From assembly GCA_034440615.1 (NCBI GenBank), contig JAOTOM010005148.1:676001-740000 (forward strand): 64,000 nt of DNA, given 5' to 3'. The notes under the pieces are model-generated. The model was not told where the DNA came from, searched no databases, and worked only from the letters and a program-made list of their open reading frames with translations. Below, piece after piece: positions 34,473 to 47,742 of the stretch. The first letter of the stretch is position 1, and each line of letters begins with the position of its first letter. The translations under genes were made by a program, and so were the position numbers. The stretch comes from Ashinkailepas kermadecensis. Lineage: Eukaryota; Arthropoda; Thecostraca; Neolepadidae.

Positions 34473-35005
34473 CGGTGCGCCTGCGCCAGTTGCCGGTGCG
34501 CCTGCGTCAGCGGCCGGGGCGCCTGCGTCAGCGGCCGGGGCGCGCCACCGTGGGAACAGCGCATCCGGCGGCTCGTCGTGAGCCGAGACTCGTTTTTCCC
34601 CGTCCGCTCTCGACGCTGGCCAACTCAAGCCGGCGACTCGGCACACGGAATGCCGACGCAAGAAGGCGGTCGTGCCGAAGCACTAGATGAGCGATGAGGT
34701 CATCAGCGAACCGAATCCAACAGCGCTTTAATCCAATTTAGGCGATTAGAGACGCTATCTCCGACTCGGGACCTAAAAGGCGAGGTGCGGTGTCCCAATG
34801 CGAACGTCCATCACCGGCAGACAGCAACCCCGGCGCGGCGCCTTAGATTTTAGCGGACGGCACCGGGAAAGCCAATCACGACGCGGCCTCGGAATATCTG
34901 TGTTGGTGCACCGGCGGCAGCCATGTTGCCCGCGTCGGCCCGGCTCGCCTCGCGTCTGGACACTGCTCCCATCGGCGAAGGCGCGAACCCGAACGGGAGT
35001 GGCGC
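34473..35005. other. no gene recognised
   Basis: CpG-rich, with two copies of a 21-bp GGGGCGCCTGCGTCAGCGGCC-type unit near 34496-34545. No supported coding. Confidence 0.35.
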
Positions 35006-35013
35006 CGTGCAGC

Positions 35014-35663
35014 TACTGGCGGATCTAGCCCACCGGTGTGTGGGGAGGGGGGCAACTTTCGGATTTCGGTGTCAGCCCAACCGCTCCCCCAGCGGCGTAC
35101 CTAGCAATTGCATCAGGGGAATGGTCAAACGGATTTGGAGGGTGCCCATTCTCCCACTATTTTTGGCTAAAAGCATCGGATTTTGCCCACTATTTGGCAA
35201 AGGGGCCCATTTTAAAAAACAATCATTAATGACAACATAATTTCCTGTGTAGGGACCCCAGCCTACCTCCACCGTTTCTAAGAGACCGCATTTTGTTCTT
35301 GCTTACCATAACGTTCACGTTCACGTTCAACGTGTTGTACCATGTCAACGTTCGTGCACGTGTACACACTGGCGGATCCGATTTTGTCAGCTCTTGCTGT
35401 AAGCAGAACTTGAGCAGCATGGAACCCTCGATGTGTCAGAATCTACTATGCTGCCATATTGACTTCCAAACAATTAGAAAAATACCTTTAAAATTGGAGA
35501 TTCTTTCATCCGGACGCCATTTTTTAACCTCGGCAAAGGTTACTGCATTATAATTTAGCTTACTTCTGTTGGTTTCGGGGGGGGGCGAAAGACACTATTC
35601 CCCCCCCCCTTTCAAGCGCTTCGGGGGCATGGCCGGAATGGCCCCTCCCTGGATCCGCTAGTG
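35014..35663. mobile_element. hAT-like non-autonomous DNA transposon with 8-bp TSD
   Basis: The left end is TACTGGCGGATCTAG. The right end, read inward on the minus strand, is CACTAGCGGATCCAG. These match over most positions and resemble the CAGTGGCGGATCCAG-type termini I associate with hAT elements in animals. Flanking 8-mers CGTGCAGC (35006-35013) and CGCGCAGC (35664-35671) agree at 7 of 8 positions, as expected for hAT insertion. The interior has G-rich subterminal blocks and no transposase. A run of nine G (35577-35585) faces ten C (35600-35609) across 14 bases. Confidence 0.65.
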
Positions 35664-35671
35664 CGCGCAGC

Positions 35672-36573
35672 GACGGTTCAGACGTGCGGCGCGCATTCCC
35701 GAGCGCAGCGCCACCGAAGCGTCGCGATGTTAAGCCGCCGTTTTTGCGGCCGACACATGTCCGTCCGCTGCTCGCCCATTCAGCTCGCTCGACGTCACCA
35801 TTTTATGACGAGTGCACAGCGCAAGCACTTCCGATAAATTCGGCTGTCCACGAGACGCCGCGCTGAAAGCGCGCTCGTCTCGGATGCCATCAGCGACATG
35901 CCCCGAAAAAGGGTGGACGGGGTTTATGATCGCCGTAAGCCGCCGCCACCCGGCCGCCGCGTTTATCCGAACATAAACATGCCGGAGTCTTTTGGCAGCC
36001 GCATGGACCACGCTTACTGTTGCGATCCTGCCCTGCGGCCGTATATCACGCTGAAAGCCCGAGTAGTTACGAGTTCGGCGACTTTAATGGCACAAGAAAG
36101 ACACCGCGCTTGACTCGGGGAATTCATCAAGTTTGCACCGTGGAGAAAAAGCAGACGGCAAAAATCCCTCACGCCGCCCCTATTGAGGGGCGGGGGTCGG
36201 AATGCGACTCCGCCTGTTCACTAGATAGTGACTGAGGACTCGCTCGCCTGCATCCGATGCATTGGGCACGAACCGAGTTACCCGCTTATCAGGTGCCAAG
36301 TTGTGCAATCGAGTGGCGACAGCTGAGGCGCGCCTCCGACGGGCCGCGTCAGCACCTCCCGCACGGCGTTTGCCAATTGGGAGCGGACTGCACGTGACGG
36401 GCGCCAGACGGCCGGGCCGGGCGTCAGCCAGGGCTTCCGGCGATGGCCACGCCCATTTGACATGTCGGCTATGATTAGCACGGAAGTCGCTCATCTACCA
36501 ATCAGCAGCAATGCTGCAATTCAAGCACCGTTTACTTCAGTGATGCTATTTGCGCTAAGTAGTCATGGAAATA
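35672..36573. other. no gene; CpG-rich patch
   Basis: CpG-rich to about 36470, with GTTTGCCAATTGG (a CCAAT-type word) at about 36369. Frames of 71-104 codons have no recognisable motif. Confidence 0.35.
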
Positions 36574-36597
36574 TGTGGATGCAATATTGCATCCACA
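36574..36597. repeat. perfect 24-bp palindrome, AT-rich centre
   Basis: TGTGGATGCAAT followed directly by its exact reverse complement ATTGCATCCACA. No spacer and no mismatch. Confidence 0.95.
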
Positions 36598-38065
36598 AAA
36601 TAATATGCAATAATAGTACATTTGCTTGCCTATTTAGACGGGCAATTGTGTCATGCATCAACACTGTATAGGGGAAACCTGATGGGGATGACCCCACAAA
36701 AACTGCGTGAAGTGAAAATATATCGTTGAATTAGTATTCAACATGCAGGAATACACTAGTAAAGTGTGATATTTGGCTAAGTTGATAAGAACACGTATAT
36801 CTACCTTTCACAGAAAGGGAATTCAAATACAACTGAAAATAATGCGTTCCATTCAGCAACGACTTCATGTATTTGGCATTTTCGCCCGCGTCAGCTGCTT
36901 TGTCAACAATGATTTGTACTAACTATGCTCATGCGAGCTGTACTAAATCGCGACACGCGTGACATTTTTATGACAGTTTTTATGCAATCGTATTACACAA
37001 TGTCGATCGGCTGGACCACAATAACCGCATGCCTTCCGCATCATTTAATCGGATCCACAATACGACTGCTATCATAACAGCTACGACACTTGCGGTAAAG
37101 CCATCGAAGCGAAACATACTTCAAGCTCAAACACAAGGCCAACAGGTAACGTATGCATGCCAGGTTTCATTGCCTCTTTGTTATAGGTACGTTCAGCTTG
37201 TTTCGTTGCTGAATGGCTGCATGCTTGGTTCGCCACTGTGGAGTGCCGACTAGCGAAGAATATGCGTCGCTACGTATGGATGCATTTCGTACAAGGTATT
37301 TGAAGGTATTTTGAATACGCACATACACTCGCCACATCTGTGGGGTTTTAGTGTTAGCAGACTGTGCCCGAGCAGCATGCATGTTTGACTGACCACCGTT
37401 CAGATTTTGGACATTTCGCCTTGAGTTGCATTAATAGGTCACAAACTGAATACATTCTTCTGACAGACCCAGGGCCAACCTATAGTGGTTCGGCTTCCCA
37501 CAGCCTCTGGTGTTGGCCTTAGCAACAGCAGAAGTGAACGACGAATAGTCTGCCAAACATCGTCAGGGAACGTCAAATAATACGCACTCTTCATTCATTA
37601 TCTCTACTGAGGCGGTCTAATTAAACATACGAACTCAGCAGTGGAAAATTGGCAAGTCATTCCATATGGTCGTTGACACGAGTTGTTTTCCTTTACGTCC
37701 TTGTGCGGGCGGTTACGCAATCAAAACCGCACATAATATGGCAGTCTTTGCATGTCCACATGCAGTTATCCAGAGGTGCCGTGCTTCGCGGTGCATGCTT
37801 AACAGCCGGGCTGCATGCCGCTCCTTTACGAGTGTTTGTTTGAGTCACTTTTTAACATGCAGTAACAGAGACTGTTGTGGCTTCAGTTCCATACCATGCG
37901 GCAACTTCACTGCTGATGCAGGCGGTTGCAACTTGCAACACACCACAAAATCACAGTTTGTTTTAAATGAATTGCGAGCAGGACACAGTCAAGGACCAGA
38001 TCTATCCGGCCACCAGCCACAAGCAATAACATCCGAAAGTGGTGCACACTCACGCTCTGGCGACT
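36598..38065. other. no gene recognised
   Basis: AT-rich DNA with only short unrelated frames on both strands. Confidence 0.4.
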
Positions 38066-38310
38066 GATGTCACGTGACCATGCTGACAGCCGTCGTCGAA
38101 GACAACACCGCTGATCGGAGACGTCACGCTCTTCTGCTGACAGCCAGCACTCATCACGCCGCTGCCGGTCCGTGACGTCACGTCACTCTGCTCACAGCCG
38201 CTATCGAACGTGACGCCGGCATTCTGCTGCTGGCAGTCGTCGCTGAAGGCGGCAGTGTCGCCCGCCGGAGCCGCATCGTGCCGCTCACAGTCAGCATCGA
38301 ACACCATCCT
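38066..38310. repeat. degenerate GACGTCACG...CTGACAGCC repeat
   Basis: About four loose copies, 50-65 bp apart, of a GTGACGTCACG-like word followed by CTGCTGACAGCC-like sequence. It includes the perfect CRE at 38173-38180. Confidence 0.65.
38173..38180. promoter_or_regulatory. CRE-type palindrome TGACGTCA
   Basis: Sits in the longer perfect palindrome GTGACGTCAC, within the degenerate repeat. Confidence 0.3.
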
Positions 38311-38394
38311 CCTGACGTGGACGGCGACCGTGCTGTCGGTGCGGGATACGGCCCCGATGCGGCCAGCCATCCTCACACCCCGACCCGGACCGGT

Positions 38395-38462
38395 GCCCAC
38401 CACTCCACCCCGACCACCCCGACCACCCCGACCACCACCACGCCCACTGCACCAGCCGCCGC
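38395..38462. repeat. CACCCCGAC microsatellite
   Basis: Tandem CACCCCGAC 9-bp units followed by CCACCACCACG-type sequence. Confidence 0.9.
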
Positions 38463-38769
38463 CACTGCAGTCGTCACCGCCACCTCTGTCGACGTACTGC
38501 GTACAACCGCACACGTCAGAACAACGCGGATAACCACCGCCAGCTGTGGCCCGCGCACCCCTCCCCCACTTCCCGTCGACCACCCTCACACGGCGTCACA
38601 ACTAGATATGCCGCGTCGTCCCCGCTGGCAGTATCGACCGACGGCGAGGGGGGGGGCAGGCACACAGAGGTGCACATCGTGTAACCGCCGCGGACGACAC
38701 CACCCCCGCACAGCTGTGTAGGGGTGTGGGGCGGAGAAGGCGAAACCGCTACACCTGCCGGCCGCGCCA

Positions 38770-38777
38770 TGACGTCA
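38770..38777. promoter_or_regulatory. CRE-type palindrome TGACGTCA
   Basis: A perfect consensus within CCATGACGTCATCG in a CpG-rich patch. Confidence 0.35.
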
Positions 38778-38803
38778 TCGCAGACCGACCGCAAAAATGT
38801 CAC

Positions 38804-38831
38804 CGGCGGCCGCTTTCCGCAGCGGCCGCCG
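38804..38831. repeat. 11-bp-stem hairpin CGGCGGCCGCT
   Basis: Arms 38804-38814 and 38821-38831 are exact reverse complements around TTCCGC. Confidence 0.85.
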
Positions 38832-38911
38832 TGTGTTGGGCCGGGCGGGCGCGCGCTTTCCTCGGCGACGCGCCGTTTTTCCGGCGCGCCGGACGACACG
38901 CGGGCGCCTTC

Positions 38912-38935
38912 CGGCAGCGGGCCGGCCCGCTGCCG
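38912..38935. repeat. perfect 24-bp GC-rich palindrome
   Basis: CGGCAGCGGGCC followed directly by GGCCCGCTGCCG. No spacer and no mismatch. Confidence 0.95.
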
Positions 38936-39204
38936 AGCGTCCAGTCACTTGTCGTAATGATACACGGCGTACAGCTGGCGCGCCGGCGGCCGCGCCAAGG
39001 TCGCCGGGAGGCCGTTCCTCCGCGGAGAGGAGTCGCCCGCCGCTGCAGCCCGCCGCCGCCGTAATTGTCGGCCGCCGGGTTCACGTCCACCGATGCACGC
39101 CCCCACGCCCCTCCCTCCTCCCCGACCGCCCGACGACCGGCTGCACTGGTGCCCGCTGCCGCCGCGACGACCGCGTGGTCAGGTCGGGCTCGTCGGTGGT
39201 CGCA

Positions 39205-39790
39205 CGTGAGTGTCGGCTCGGAGTGTCGGCTAGGAGTGTGTCGGCTCGGAGTGTCGGCTCGGAGTGTCGGCTAGGAGTGTGTCGGCTAGGATTGTGTCGG
39301 CTCTGAGTGTTGGCTCTGAGTGTTGGCTCTGAGTGTTGGCTCTGAGTGTCGGCCTGGATTATGTCGGCTCGGAATGTGTCGGTTCGGAGAGTGTCGGTTC
39401 AGAGTGTAGGCTTAGTGTCGGCTCGGTGTGTCCGCTCAGAGTGTCGGCTCAGAGTGTCGGCTCAGAATGTCGGCTCGGAGTGTGTCTGTTCGGAGCGTCG
39501 GCTCGGAGTGTCGGCCCGGAGTGTCGACTTGGATTGTGTCGGCTCGGAGTGTGTCGGTTCAGAGGGTCGGCCCGGAGTGTCGGCTTGGATTATGTCGGCT
39601 CGAAGTGTGTCGGTTCAGAGTGTCGGCTCGGAGTGTCGGCCTGGATTGTATCGGCTCGGAATATGTCGGTTCGGAGTGTGTCGGTTCTGAGTGCCGGCTC
39701 GGAGTGTCGGCCCGGAGTGTCGGCCCGGAGTGTGTCTGCTCGGAGAGTGTCTGCTCGAAGTGTGTCGGTTCAAAGCGTCTGCTCAGAGTA
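39205..39790. repeat. 13/15-bp minisatellite GTGTCGGCTCGGA
   Basis: About 40 tandem units of GTGTCGGCTCGGA (13 bp) or GTGTGTCGGCTCGGA (15 bp), with frequent T or A changes. Since 3 x 13 is a multiple of three, all three plus-strand frames are open for long stretches (114-159 codons). Confidence 0.95.
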
Positions 39791-40662
39791 TTTGGCAACT
39801 GCTGTGCGTTAATAGGAGCCCACCGTATGATGGACTATGCCTCACCGACGCCTTGACAGATTCGGGCGCCCACGTAATGCGGCCTCAGCAGGCAACCGAA
39901 TGATTTCCCAGTGTTCTCAGTGGTCACCCCACTGTGAACCACTGCTGAAACTGGAGAAACGCAAATCGACAGACCGAGACGAAGAGGCAGTAGGAATTTA
40001 TTCGATAGCTTGTGGATTCGTTGGCAACTGCATCAGACCAGTGAGCCACATAGCAACTGCCACGTGCCCTCACAGAGCAAGGGCACGGGAACTGGGGGAG
40101 GGGGCAGAGGGAGTAGCACCCCTCCCACACCTCAGCTTTGAAAGAGTTAAACATTGACCCTGTGAGCGGTACATCGAAATAACCAACTTCAAAATGGCTC
40201 TTCCCTTCCTCCCCCTCCAAGCTTTGATACAGTTCCGGTGTCATTATTACCTGAGTCCTCTAACGTTTACCTGGACTCGACGGGTGCGATGATGGGTGTC
40301 TGACCGGGCAGGGTCACCGTCTCGGTTCGGCGTGCTGCGGTCAACACTGTCTCGACAGTCGGCGCCAGTCCAGCGGCTGCGGTCAGAGGGGGGCTTCTAT
40401 GGCGACCACCCAGGACGCCCGCTCGACGGCTGGCGGCACCAGGGTCTACACAGTACACACACTGCGCGACCGCCATGTACGCCGGCGTAGCCTGGCAATG
40501 GGGTCGATGCAGCTGCCGGTGGCTGCAGCGCGAATAATTCGAGACTGGTGGGCTACTGCAGGTCTGTAGAAGTGCAGGAAAATCTGCTCGATGTAGATTG
40601 CAGGACAACTTCTCGAGAATTGCATGCTGAGGGCTACACAACGAGTGCATGGGGAGACTGTA
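39791..40662. other. no gene recognised
   Basis: Mixed DNA with scattered CpG. A G-rich run lies near 40090-40110. No supported frame. Confidence 0.4.
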
Positions 40663-40860
40663 GGACTGCAGTACCCCAGACAGACTGCAGGAAGAGGACT
40701 AGATGGAGACTGCGGGACTGCAGTACCCCAGATAGGCTGCAGGAAGAGGACTAGATGGAGACTGCGGGACTGCAGTACCCCAGATAGGCTACATGAAGAG
40801 GAGTAGAGGGAGACTGTGGGACCGCAGTGCTGCAGAAAGGCTGCAGGAAGAGGACTAGAT
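40663..40860. repeat. 52-bp tandem repeat, about 4 units
   Basis: Units begin GGACTGCAGTACCCCAGA at 40663, 40715, 40767 and 40819 (diverged), each with a GCAGGAAGAGGACTAGATGG-type second half. Confidence 0.93.
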
Positions 40861-41634
40861 GGTGAATACAGGAGTGCCCCCGAAGAGTACTGCAGGAGGG
40901 CCGTACGAGGAGGATGGAGATACGGCAGGGGTACTACAGGAGGATGCAAGAGAAGGAGGAGCAGTTTTCCTCACCGAGCTGAACGTGGACCGCGGCGGCG
41001 GCGCCGCGCGTGCACACGCCCAACGACCGGCCTCCGATGGCGCAGCCGACAAAAACGGCCCCCACACACAAAAACAACAACGCGGAAACGGCTCACCGGA
41101 CGAACAAGGGAGCGGCGACGCCGGTGAGTCACAAGTTCGATCACCAGCAGCGAGCTCGGTCACTAATGACACCAAACATCAGCAGCGCAGGATCACATAG
41201 TCGGACAGCACAGCTCTGCCAGCGACGGCTAGCTCAGCCAGGAAGCCTACGTTTGATTACGAAAACTCAACTACGATGGCACGGCCACTAACTATTTGGT
41301 TGGTCAGTCGGGCTTTAGAGCGCCCCGAACACAACGATCACGTAGTGTCCCACCGTCGCCACCCCTCGTGCCCAATGGCTGCGGAGGAGCCGAAACGTAG
41401 AGCAGGTAGCGATATTTGGACCGGTTGCCTCCGGCTATCAGAAGCCGATGCAACTATCGGCTTCCTTGCGCCTATCTGCCGATTACCGACGCAGCAGCCG
41501 ACAGTTTCCGCCGACATCACGGGTCGCCAACTGGTAGTTACCGGTCTGGTCTCGCCCTGCGGCCACGGTTCCCCGCCATTGGCATTACTGATGGACGCTC
41601 CGAGCGCGCAGTGCTTCTTGGCGCTCGAACCACT
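40861..41634. other. no gene recognised
   Basis: Contains a 125-codon plus-strand frame at 41276-41653 whose composition is not obviously repetitive. No domain is seen, and it ends inside the 48-bp repeat. I leave it uncalled. Confidence 0.35.
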
Positions 41635-41780
41635 CGGCGCTCGTTGCGACTGAGCGGCGCCAGTTAGAGGGTGCAGGTCAGCCGGCGCTCGTTGCGACTG
41701 AGCGGCGCCAGTTAGAGGGTGCAGGTCAGCCGGCGCTTGCTGCGACTGAGAGGCGCCAGTGAAGAGCGTGCAGGTCAACC
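41635..41780. repeat. 48-bp tandem repeat, 3 units
   Basis: Three copies beginning CGGCGCT(C/T)G(T/C)TGCGACTGAG and containing GGCGCCAGTTAGAGGGTGCA. The third is diverged. Confidence 0.93.
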
Positions 41781-42765
41781 GTCCCACAATCGGCCGACCT
41801 TCATGTGCAGATGCACGTCCGCTTACACCGTGTGCACACACTGGAAGACAGCAGAGTCGACCGGCACGATTCGGGGAATACGATACGGTGAGCGCCGCAG
41901 CAGAGGGCAGCTTTGCGGGACAGCACGCTTCAGCTGCTATTCCCACTGTCGTGTGGGTGAGTATCGCTGTGTTTTGCGTTTGCGTCGACGCCGAGACACA
42001 CACCTCCCTGATGCGGTGTGGTGCAGTTGCGCAGTTAAAGTCCGCACAACCACCGGCTTTGATAAGCTCCTCAATCGAACGGTTCAGTACGCTCGATCAC
42101 CTATCATCTTGCATGCAGCGAATACTGCTAAAGCACGCAGCGGGACGTTTTAAATGTCAACGACATGGGTGCCGTTCATACCGGCTGGCACCAGCCGAGA
42201 GCCGGTCACGACCTCGTGATGACTGCGATCGTGCTCGCGTTCTCGTCCTCGTCTGCAGCATGTGACCGAGCGGCGACGTTCGGCTCATTTGGCCGCGCAC
42301 CAGAGGGGAGTGTCAGCCCTGGCAACGCGGCGACACCCGCGCCTTCACGCGCTGTCCACACTAGCCAGGAGGTGAAAACCGCCCAGTCTCTTTTTACGAG
42401 ACAACGGGTGGCAAATTGTTGCTTTTCTTATCACGAAACAATGAAATCGACTACGGAATCGCAAACAAAAATGCACCCCGCACACATTTTCATATACTAG
42501 TGTTCAATGTAAAGGTTGCCGTTTGAATTTGACCCAGGCTTAAGTTCGTGCAGAACGGTTGCTGCGTCACCACAAAAAAGCACAGTCAATGGTAATGATG
42601 ATGTCCAGAATCACATAACATGGCTGGGGTTTGTGGCAGGTCAAGTCCGGTCACCGTTCCCCAAAATGGCTGAATTTACCATGTTGATCAGGATTTACTT
42701 GGGACAATAATGACAAGTGGCCTTGCCAACCCTATGCTGGCGATTGCCACTGTACCGAACGCATC
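41781..42765. other. no gene recognised
   Basis: Frames of 111-168 codons at 41719-42500 overlap on several frames, with no motif. Nothing further is supported. Confidence 0.4.
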
Positions 42766-43060
42766 GTGCCACCACCCGTGCCACTACCCGTGCCCGATGC
42801 CACTACCCGTGCCACTACCCGTGCCCGATGCCACTACCCGTGCCACTGCCCGTGCCACCACCCGTGCCACACCCGTGCCACCACCCGTGCCACTACCCGT
42901 GCCCGATGCCACTACCCGTGCCACTACCCGTGCCCGATGACACTACCCGTGCCACTACCCGTCCCCGATGCCACTACCCGTGCCCGATGCCACTACCCGT
43001 GCCACTACCCGTCCCCGATGCCACTACCCGTGCCCGATGCCACTACCCGTGCCCGATGCG
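42766..43060. repeat. 12/18-bp minisatellite CCACTACCCGTG
   Basis: Runs of CCACTACCCGTG (12 bp) interspersed with CCACTACCCGTGCCCGAT (18 bp), ending in a G-run at 43062-43071. Unit lengths divisible by three give a Pro/Val/Thr/Arg frame of over 200 codons, an artefact. Confidence 0.95.
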
Positions 43061-43071
43061 GCGGGGGGGGG

Positions 43072-45582
43072 GTCATTTGCCCATTGTTCATTACAAGCAC
43101 AGTACCTTCATGGTGCCCGACCACTCCGTATATAATACAAGGTGCCAACTTAATTACGTCACATTATATATCCGCGGCTCCTCTGGTCAAACGAACGGGG
43201 GTTTTCCGATCGCAATGGGAAACGGTGTGTCATTCGGACCAGCGTACTTGGTGAAAAGAAGCATGCGGCTATATGGAGCTATGTGCTGTAGTATATTAAT
43301 CATACTGTGCAGGCACTCGGATGGATCTGTTGAGACTTTCCCCGTGATGCGATACTGACAGTTCGCAGCGCCGTACTCTCGTCTGGTCAGCGAAACGAAT
43401 CGGACATGTCATCTAGCGAACTGTGGCTCGTGTTAGTGTGAGAAGTGTTCTTTGTAACGACCTAACAAGCAGATAAGCCACGACATAGTACGATCTGGTC
43501 TTGCCCGTTTTCACGAATATGATACCGGAATAGGGTCGGCTTGTGATGGATGCTTTGATCCTGTTAGAATTATAACAATTGCAAAATTTCAGCTGTTTTT
43601 ATATTGTCCAGACCAGAAGCGCACCAAGGCGTGTTCGATCCGCGTGCATCATCATCGTTCCAACACGTTCGATGTTGTTTTGAAAATTTCCCGGCTTCCC
43701 GTCAAATCTTGCATAATTTGACAGTGGATAAACTTACTCCCACCCCGCCCCACCCAATCACTCCCATATTGCACAACTGTTGACGTTCATCAAGCATTGG
43801 CGTCAGCACGAAAATCTGACCACAGCGTCGCACGATGCAACTCGTGCTTCCAAACAACCTCCATAGATGGCGGTGTTGGCGGTGTTGGCGGTGCTCGGCG
43901 AGCCCTCCAGTGCTGGTGAACGCGCGCTCCGTGCGGGATGTAATTTGAATAATGCAAGCCCAGTGGGTACGACTGGTACTGTCCGCCACCGCTCTAATAA
44001 ACTAAATTCAGGAAGCAGAAGAACCGCATAAAGAACAGAACAAAAAGTGGAGCAGTGAACGCACGTGCGCATCACGCCAACTACCAGAAAGGAAATGTCA
44101 TCCAGCGGGCATGAGCTGCCACAGAACAGACCAATCCACCACCTTCGTGTGGCAGAACGAGATACAGGCGACATACCCCCAAGTCAAAGACGGCGAGCAC
44201 GTACAACGGGACTGTTTGCCGTCAGGTGCCGAGCCGTGACGAGATGATAAGGTTTTATGTAGAGGTGCAGTCTGGCCACGTCCCATCTCTAGCGTCCGCA
44301 GGCGGGTGGATGAGGTACCTCCAGTCAAGGCACCCAAGCCCGACCACAATTACAGAACCGCCCTCAGCTTTCAGATATACTCGTATATTCCGGGAATAGC
44401 GGCCGTCTGTCTGGGGTGTACCGCAGTGGGAAGGAAACGAGAATTACCTTCAATTGTCACGCATTGAGCTCCTCGATGTTGTTTGCTTTCAGTACTACGT
44501 GCTCTTCTCCGTTGACATGGACTCTAAAGTGAGCACGTAGTTTTTCGAAGAAAAATACTGAACATTGTTTTTTTAGTACTACTTTCGTGCACCGTTTTGT
44601 TGAGAGGCTTCAACTATGGTCGCACGGATATGGCCGCTCGAATATGGCCGCACGAAATGGCCACTCCTGTTTTTGCTCCCTAAACGGTACCCAACAATGC
44701 ACGTGCCCGTTTTAATGAAGCTCAGCAAGAGGCTGCGTTCACGAAGGCCACGCTCTAAGTGTCAATGAGTGCCGAGGTGTGCTGAGCTAACGGAGAGATA
44801 CTGCTTTACAAGTCTGATACAGTGGGTGCGAAGTAATGCTATGCTCGGAGAACTGCTGAGTTAGGAGTAGCAATACTCTTTTTGTGAAAATGCGTTGATA
44901 TTAATATGCTTTCCGTTCACATTAAAACGGTCTTTGAGCAACACGGCGTGTGAGTAACATTACGTTCCGAGTGCAACTGCACTCTCAAGTTCTCCCTATT
45001 AATTCAACTGTTTCCGAGTAGTGCTGCGTGCGGAAAGATGCTGCAGATGGAGTGTGGGTCTGGCCCACGACATGCTCCAGGTCATCACCCCCCAGCTCCG
45101 TGCGGCCGAGCTCACCCTGTCGTCACACTTCGGTTTTCGGTCATGTTGGCCCTGCAGCAACGTGATGCAAATCGCATCTATCCACTCACGTTTTCGTGCC
45201 AGATAACAGAGCGAAAGCGCAGTGGGAAGAAAAATGATTTCCACCGAAAAACGAGACTCCTGCCACACGAGTCACACCAGCATCGACATTTATGGCCACT
45301 AACTCCGAGAGTCACAATACCATGACCGGGAATTGAGTTGCATAGCAATTATCCGCTTTGTGAGATCGATTTTGACGTTCATGATTTATATGCAACAACA
45401 AAGCTATCGTATTCTTGCCGTCGTATTTGCATGGCCAGGAGGCCTTCACACATTCCAAGGTCTCAACTCAGCTCCATGGCAACCTCATCTAGGGATAATA
45501 GTGAAGCTCATGATGGTCAATACAAAAACATGTTCGCTCATACGACACCAACTATTCAAGTATATCAACTAAGCCAACTCAG

Positions 45583-45586
<4 letters not shown>
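43072..45586. other. no gene; one inverted repeat
   Basis: Mixed to AT-rich. ACTACGTGCTC at 44494-44504 pairs perfectly with GAGCACGTAGT at 44531-44541 across a 26-base loop. GGCGGTGTT is repeated three times at 43869-43895. Tandem ATATGGCCGC-type words occur at 44627-44662. No coding is supported. Confidence 0.4.
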
Positions 45587-46855
<1,269 letters not shown>

Positions 46856-46867
46856 TACCATGAACTG

Positions 46868-47031
46868 GTGGTGGTTATTGGCTTTACGACACGTCGACCG
46901 TTTAGTCATGTAGTGTCGCCAAGCTCTCACGCCGACTGGTCGCGGGCGAAGAGTAGCGACAGGTGAGACTCGAACCCACAATATTTCGATTGTGAGACGG
47001 GCATTTTACCCCAAGACTACTCGTCCCCTCG
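46868..47031 (-). mobile_element. tRNA-derived SINE, copy B (family 1 head), with 12-bp TSD
   Basis: A minus-strand copy of the same element as at 62880-63041. The head reads GTAGTCTTGGGGTAAAATGC, then CTCACAAT and an intact box B GGTTCGAGTCTC. The body GCGACCAGTCGGCGTGAGAG and GGCGACACTACATGACT follows, then a CCAATAACCACCACCAG tail. Flanking TACCATGAACTG (46856-46867) and TACCATCAACTG (47032-47043) form a 12-bp duplication with one mismatch. The insertion is therefore complete and moderately old. Confidence 0.9.
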
Positions 47032-47043
47032 TACCATCAACTG

Positions 47044-47742
47044 CACCCTGCATGGTTAACATGGTGTCGCACATGGCGTACCACTCTAGCATCCGTGCCG
47101 ACCTTGGCGAGCATGACCTTCGCCTTGACCAGAATGGCGACGTGTACCTTGTCAACACCGCGTCCAACAACCGGATCAAACTCGCGGCAAACACCGGCGG
47201 CCGAGTAAACCAGCCGACCGGTGACGTCCGCTCGCTTCCAGCCGTCGGCCGACCTGCATCATGCATGCTGCCGACCTTGCACCGATGCACACCGGATCCC
47301 ACGCGCTGCGCCTTTCACCGAACTGCGTCGCCGCTTCGCCATGCACCATTTGCAGGGGCCGGTGGCAGGCGCCGCGGCGTCGGACGATCCGCCCGCTGCC
47401 TGGGTCAACGCACCGAGCGCTCGGATCCCACTCGAGCTCTGATGCAAGCTGCAGTGGCGCCGGTGGCGGCGGCGGCCGCGACTGAACTAGTGAGGGCAGC
47501 GGTATAGCCGTCGCAGCCGAGGACGGAGGAATGAGGGCTGACATTGCCCTGGGGAGACTGCAGTAAGGCATTGTGTCCTCAGGGAAGCCTCGTGAATCGA
47601 CACGTCGTAAATGGGGGATGCAGTCGAAAAGGATGGCGTTGTTGCTGATGGTTGTTTTTCGCAACCTGACAAAAAAGTGTTTTAGTTCGAGGTCGTGTTC
47701 CGGGAAAGTTCGCAACGCATTACCGGCCCACTGCATGAGCGA
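47044..47742. other. no confident gene; open segment at 47.05-47.22 kb
   Basis: Directly after the SINE target site, bases 47052-47220 are open on the plus strand with GEHDLRLDQNGDVYLVNTA in the middle. They are also open in the register-matched minus frame. Both show strong purine-first, pyrimidine-third codon periodicity, so strand cannot be decided. It may be a coding fragment interrupted by the SINE. The rest is CpG-rich without recognisable features. Confidence 0.3.

Larger units (their letters stand above)
38463..39194. other. CpG-rich region with two strong palindromes
   Basis: Dense CpG, GC boxes and a CRE at 38770-38777. The composition resembles a CpG-type promoter, but no adjoining coding exon is recognised. 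Overlapping frames on both strands are GC-driven. Confidence 0.4.
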
